Position numbers and translations under genes: made by a program. A DNA stretch of 16,653 bases from UBA8914 sp034002905 (GTDB lineage Bacteria > Pseudomonadota > Alphaproteobacteria > UBA9219), in the NCBI GenBank assembly GCA_034002905.1, contig JAVEZQ010000021.1, positions 1-16,653 of the forward strand, given 5' to 3'. Shown piece by piece: positions 14,414 to 16,653 of this stretch (the first letter of the stretch is position 1; each line of letters begins with the position of its first letter). The notes below the pieces were generated by a model. It saw nothing but the letters and a program-made list of their open reading frames with translations, was not told where the DNA came from and did no database searches.

Positions 14414-14985
14414 AGAACGGCGATGCCCTGTAGATAGGCGCGTGGCTCCAGCGCTTTGACCTTCTCTTGCAGCGTCTCGGGCGTTTCATCGGGAGCCAAG
14501 GCCACCCGGATCTGCGCCAGAATAGGGCCTTCATCATAGTTTTCCGTGACAAGGTGCGCCGTCGCGCCGGACTCTTTCTCACCCGCCGCCACAACCGCCT
14601 GATGCGGGGCGAGGCCATACATCCCCTGCCCGCCATAGTTCGGCAACAGCGCCGGATGCACATTGATGATACGCCCCTGATAGGCCGCCAGCACCTTGGG
14701 CCCCAGCTTTTTCATATAGCCCACCAACAAAACCAGATCGGCACGATGCTCATGCAAACAGGCAAGAAGCGCGGCATCGACATCCTCAAAGCGCGCGGCA
14801 TTGATAATGACCGAAGAGATGCCCTTTGCCGACGCAAAATCAAGCACGCCCGAACGGCTGTTATTGCAAATCACCACAGCAGGGGCAAAGAGCGCGCAGC
14901 CTTGCGCGTCCTGTATCGCCATCATTTTCTGAAAGGCCGAAGCATTGTAAGACGCCAAAACAGCAATGCGGGGAGGATGGGTCAT
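14401..14985 (-). CDS. PurN-like phosphoribosylglycinamide formyltransferase
   Basis: A 194-residue protein of the glycinamide ribonucleotide formyltransferase family, which transfers a formyl group from 10-formyl-tetrahydrofolate in purine synthesis. The catalytic Asn-His-Asp set is visible: INVHPALLPNYGG (N and H) and TENYDEGPILAQ (D), plus MYGLAPHQAVVAAGEKESGAT. The N-terminal phosphate loop, normally GNGSNLQ, is YNASAFQ here, so binding of the phosphoribosyl substrate may differ and this could be a paralogue rather than the housekeeping PurN. The start ATG at 14985 is 74 bp from the divergent Mur ligase. Confidence is high for the family and moderate for the substrate. Confidence 0.82.
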   Translation of the reverse strand: MTHPPRIAVLASYNASAFQKMMAIQDAQGCALFAPAVVICNNSRSGVLDFASAKGISSVIINAARFEDVDAALLACLHEHRADLVLLVGYMKKLGPKVLAAYQGRIINVHPALLPNYGGQGMYGLAPHQAVVAAGEKESGATAHLVTENYDEGPILAQIRVALAPDETPETLQEKVKALEPRAYLQGIAVLQGQ

Positions 14986-15059
14986 GCTCGCATTCTAACG
15001 GCAACTAAAGGCACCAACAATCGCTTTTCTTTTGTATTTTGTGCATTTATGATCCACTT

Positions 15060-16484
15060 ATGACCAACAAGACCTATTTCTTTTGCGCAGTGGGGGGGAG
15101 CGGGATGCTTCCTTTGGCGCTTGCGATGAAGGCGCGCGATTGCGACGTGCGCGGCTCTGACCGCTCCTATGATCAGGGACGAACCCCCGATCGCTTTGCC
15201 TTTATCCAACAGCAGGGCATCACTCTCTTTCCCCAAGATGGCAGCGGTATCACGCCCGACCTTGACGGTGTGATCGCCTCGACCGCCGTTGAGGAGACGG
15301 TGTCCGACATTCGCCGCGCCAAGGAATTACAGATCCCCGTGATCCCTCGCGCCAAAATGCTCGCTGACATTGTTAATAGCGCCAAGGTCAGCATCGGCGT
15401 AGCGGGCACCAGCGGCAAATCCACCACCACCGGCATGACAGGATGGATTTTGCACAAGCTCGGCGCCAACCCGACCATCATCAATGGCGCGAGCATGAAA
15501 AACTTTGCCAGTGCCGCCCAACCTGTCGCCAGTGCGCATATCGGCAATCCCGATTTGATCGTCGCCGAAGTAGATGAAAGCGACGGCTCCATCGCGAACT
15601 ACACGCCCACCATTGCGCTTATCAACAATATCGCGCTGGATCATAAAGCCATGGAGGAGCTGCGCGCTCTTTTTGAAGGCTATGCCGCCCGTGCCAGTAA
15701 AGTGATTATCAATCTGGATAATGGCGAGACGCGTCATCTTGCCGCCGCGCTGCCTGCGGATAAACGCGTGACCTTTAGCCTCACGCAACCGGATGCAACC
15801 TTTTACGCCAGCAACATCAAGCAAAGCGGTATGCAGTCCCAAGCGATGATTTGTTATGCCAAGACGAATGACGTTGCGCCGCTGACCCTGCCCATGCCCG
15901 GCCAGCATAATATCGCGAATGCGCTGGCCGCCATCGCCGCCGCCGTGACACAGGGCTGCGATTTCAAGCAGGCCGTGCAGGCCTTGGAAAGCTTTGCAGG
16001 TATGTCGCGACGGATGGATGTCGTCGGTATCCAGCGCGGCGTGACGGTCATTGATGACTTTGCGCACAATCCCGATAAAATCACCGCCTCGCTCAAAACA
16101 CTCGACCAGCTGCGCAAAGAGACAAAGGGCCGCCTGCTCATCCTCTTTCAACCGCACGGTTATGGCCCGCTCAAACTTATGCGTCACGAATTAGTGGAAG
16201 CTTTTGCGGGCGGCATGGGGGGAAACGATCAACTCTTTTTGTGCGATCCGCTCTATCTGGGCGGCACAACGGACAAAAGCATCGGCAGCCTCGACCTCGC
16301 CCAAGACCTCGCCGACAAAGGTCACATCGCCCTTTATAACCCCAGCCGCGATCATGCAGCACAGTCCATGGTTAACATGGCCAAGGAAGGCGATATTCTG
16401 GTGATCATGGGTGCGCGCGATGATACCCTGCCGCTTCTGGCCCGGCATATCCTGATCGATCTTTCCAACCCTGTCGGGCAGTAG
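15060..16484 (+). CDS. Mur ligase family protein (MurC/Mpl-like)
   Basis: A 474-residue ATP-dependent peptide ligase with the three Mur domains. An N-terminal Rossmann-like domain (FFCAVGGSGMLPLALAMK) binds the UDP-sugar; the central domain has P-loop GTSGKSTTTGM at about 114-124, the VAEVDESDGS acidic motif and a conserved His in NNIALDH; the C-terminal domain has MSRRMDVVG, DDFAHNPDKI and LFQPHGYG. MurC itself reads GTHGKTTTT, DDYGHHP and FQPHRYTR at these places, so the protein departs from a housekeeping MurC and is better called a MurC/Mpl paralogue, possibly for muropeptide recycling or another amide-forming ligation. An in-frame TTG at 15039 is less likely than the ATG at 15060. No downstream gene follows before the tRNA. 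Confidence 0.85.
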   Translation: MTNKTYFFCAVGGSGMLPLALAMKARDCDVRGSDRSYDQGRTPDRFAFIQQQGITLFPQDGSGITPDLDGVIASTAVEETVSDIRRAKELQIPVIPRAKMLADIVNSAKVSIGVAGTSGKSTTTGMTGWILHKLGANPTIINGASMKNFASAAQPVASAHIGNPDLIVAEVDESDGSIANYTPTIALINNIALDHKAMEELRALFEGYAARASKVIINLDNGETRHLAAALPADKRVTFSLTQPDATFYASNIKQSGMQSQAMICYAKTNDVAPLTLPMPGQHNIANALAAIAAAVTQGCDFKQAVQALESFAGMSRRMDVVGIQRGVTVIDDFAHNPDKITASLKTLDQLRKETKGRLLILFQPHGYGPLKLMRHELVEAFAGGMGGNDQLFLCDPLYLGGTTDKSIGSLDLAQDLADKGHIALYNPSRDHAAQSMVNMAKEGDILVIMGARDDTLPLLARHILIDLSNPVGQ

Positions 16485-16500
16485 CCAAAGTCGCGCTTGA

Positions 16501-16516
16501 CTTTCGGAGGCGAAAG
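16501..16516 (+). terminator. Hairpin downstream of Mur ligase
   Basis: CTTTCG at 16501-16506 and CGAAAG at 16511-16516 form a perfect 6-bp stem with a GAGG loop, 16 bases after the Mur ligase stop. A second small stem, AGCCC/GGGCT, lies at 16537-16551. Neither has a T run, so they are possible rather than convincing terminators between the ligase and the tRNA. Confidence 0.35.
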
Positions 16517-16566
16517 CCGTACCAAACTTCCTCTTCAGCCCGTTAAGGGCTTAAGGCCAGTGACGT

Positions 16567-16653
16567 GCCCAGATGGCGGAATTGGTAGACGCGCAGGTTT
16601 CAGGTACCTGTGGCAGAAATGTCGTGGAAGTTCGAGTCTTCTTCTGGGCACCA
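16567..16653 (+). tRNA. tRNA-Leu(CAG)
   Basis: An 87-base tRNA with encoded CCA. The acceptor stem is GCCCAGA at 16567-16573 pairing with TCTGGGC just before ACCA. The D arm contains the GGCGGAATTGGTAGACGC pattern typical of tRNA-Leu. The anticodon stem CAGGT/ACCTG encloses loop TTCAGGT with anticodon CAG. A long class II variable arm and the T stem GGAAG/CTTCT with TTCGAGT follow. It ends exactly at the window edge. Confidence 0.96.

Noticed and set aside
15327..16187. Long minus-strand open frame opposite the Mur ligase
   Set aside because: It is composition-driven; the + strand has complete Mur ligase motifs.
1..16653. CRISPR array or insertion sequence
   Set aside because: No regularly spaced repeats and no transposase or paired IS ends were seen in the window.

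Overview
The window looks like a chromosomal segment of an alphaproteobacterium. The initiator-tRNA fragment, the NikR, iron superoxide dismutase and Mur ligase types and the codon style all fit, but the genus cannot be fixed from this sequence alone. It divides into an integrated element on the left (about 1-5321), a short scar with a second element remnant (5322-5893), a metal-regulated enzyme cluster (5956-10533), and ordinary chromosomal genes up to a tRNA-Leu at the right edge.

The left element ends at 5321 in a displaced 3' half of an initiator tRNA (tRNA-fMet, CAT anticodon), which is a classical attR. The intact tRNA and the other end should lie to the left, outside the window. Just inside this end sits a leftward P4-type tyrosine integrase. 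Behind it is a tightly coupled leftward gene string: zeta-type toxin kinase, a 58-residue probable antitoxin, and two unrecognised proteins of 434 and 325 residues, the second with a zinc ribbon. Every junction overlaps, so integrase and cargo probably form one transcript. Facing it is a rightward HD-domain gene whose central HD is HG. Candidate integrase operator and arm sites lie between the integrase and attR.

The most interesting region is 5956-9291. A complete NikR is followed by a perfect 8+8 bp inverted repeat, GGTATTAC-N13-GTAATACC, whose layout closely resembles NikR operators. It sits directly in front of a three-gene overlapping operon: a radical SAM/SPASM enzyme, a stand-alone threonyl-tRNA-synthetase-like protein without TGS or editing domains, and a TrmO/TsaA-type SAM-dependent methyltransferase. 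An ArsP/YraQ-type permease follows at 9451 and may or may not belong. The combination suggests a nickel-responsive pathway that activates an amino acid (probably threonine or a relative), modifies it by radical chemistry and methylates the product, or alternatively a metal-responsive tRNA-modification branch. I know of no described system with this composition.

The right part holds, on the minus strand, sodB with an upstream membrane protein, a two-repeat PPC-like protein and a GNAT acetyltransferase. A PAP2-like membrane protein follows on the plus strand, then a divergent pair of a PurN-like formyltransferase and a MurC/Mpl-like Mur ligase, and finally tRNA-Leu(CAG).
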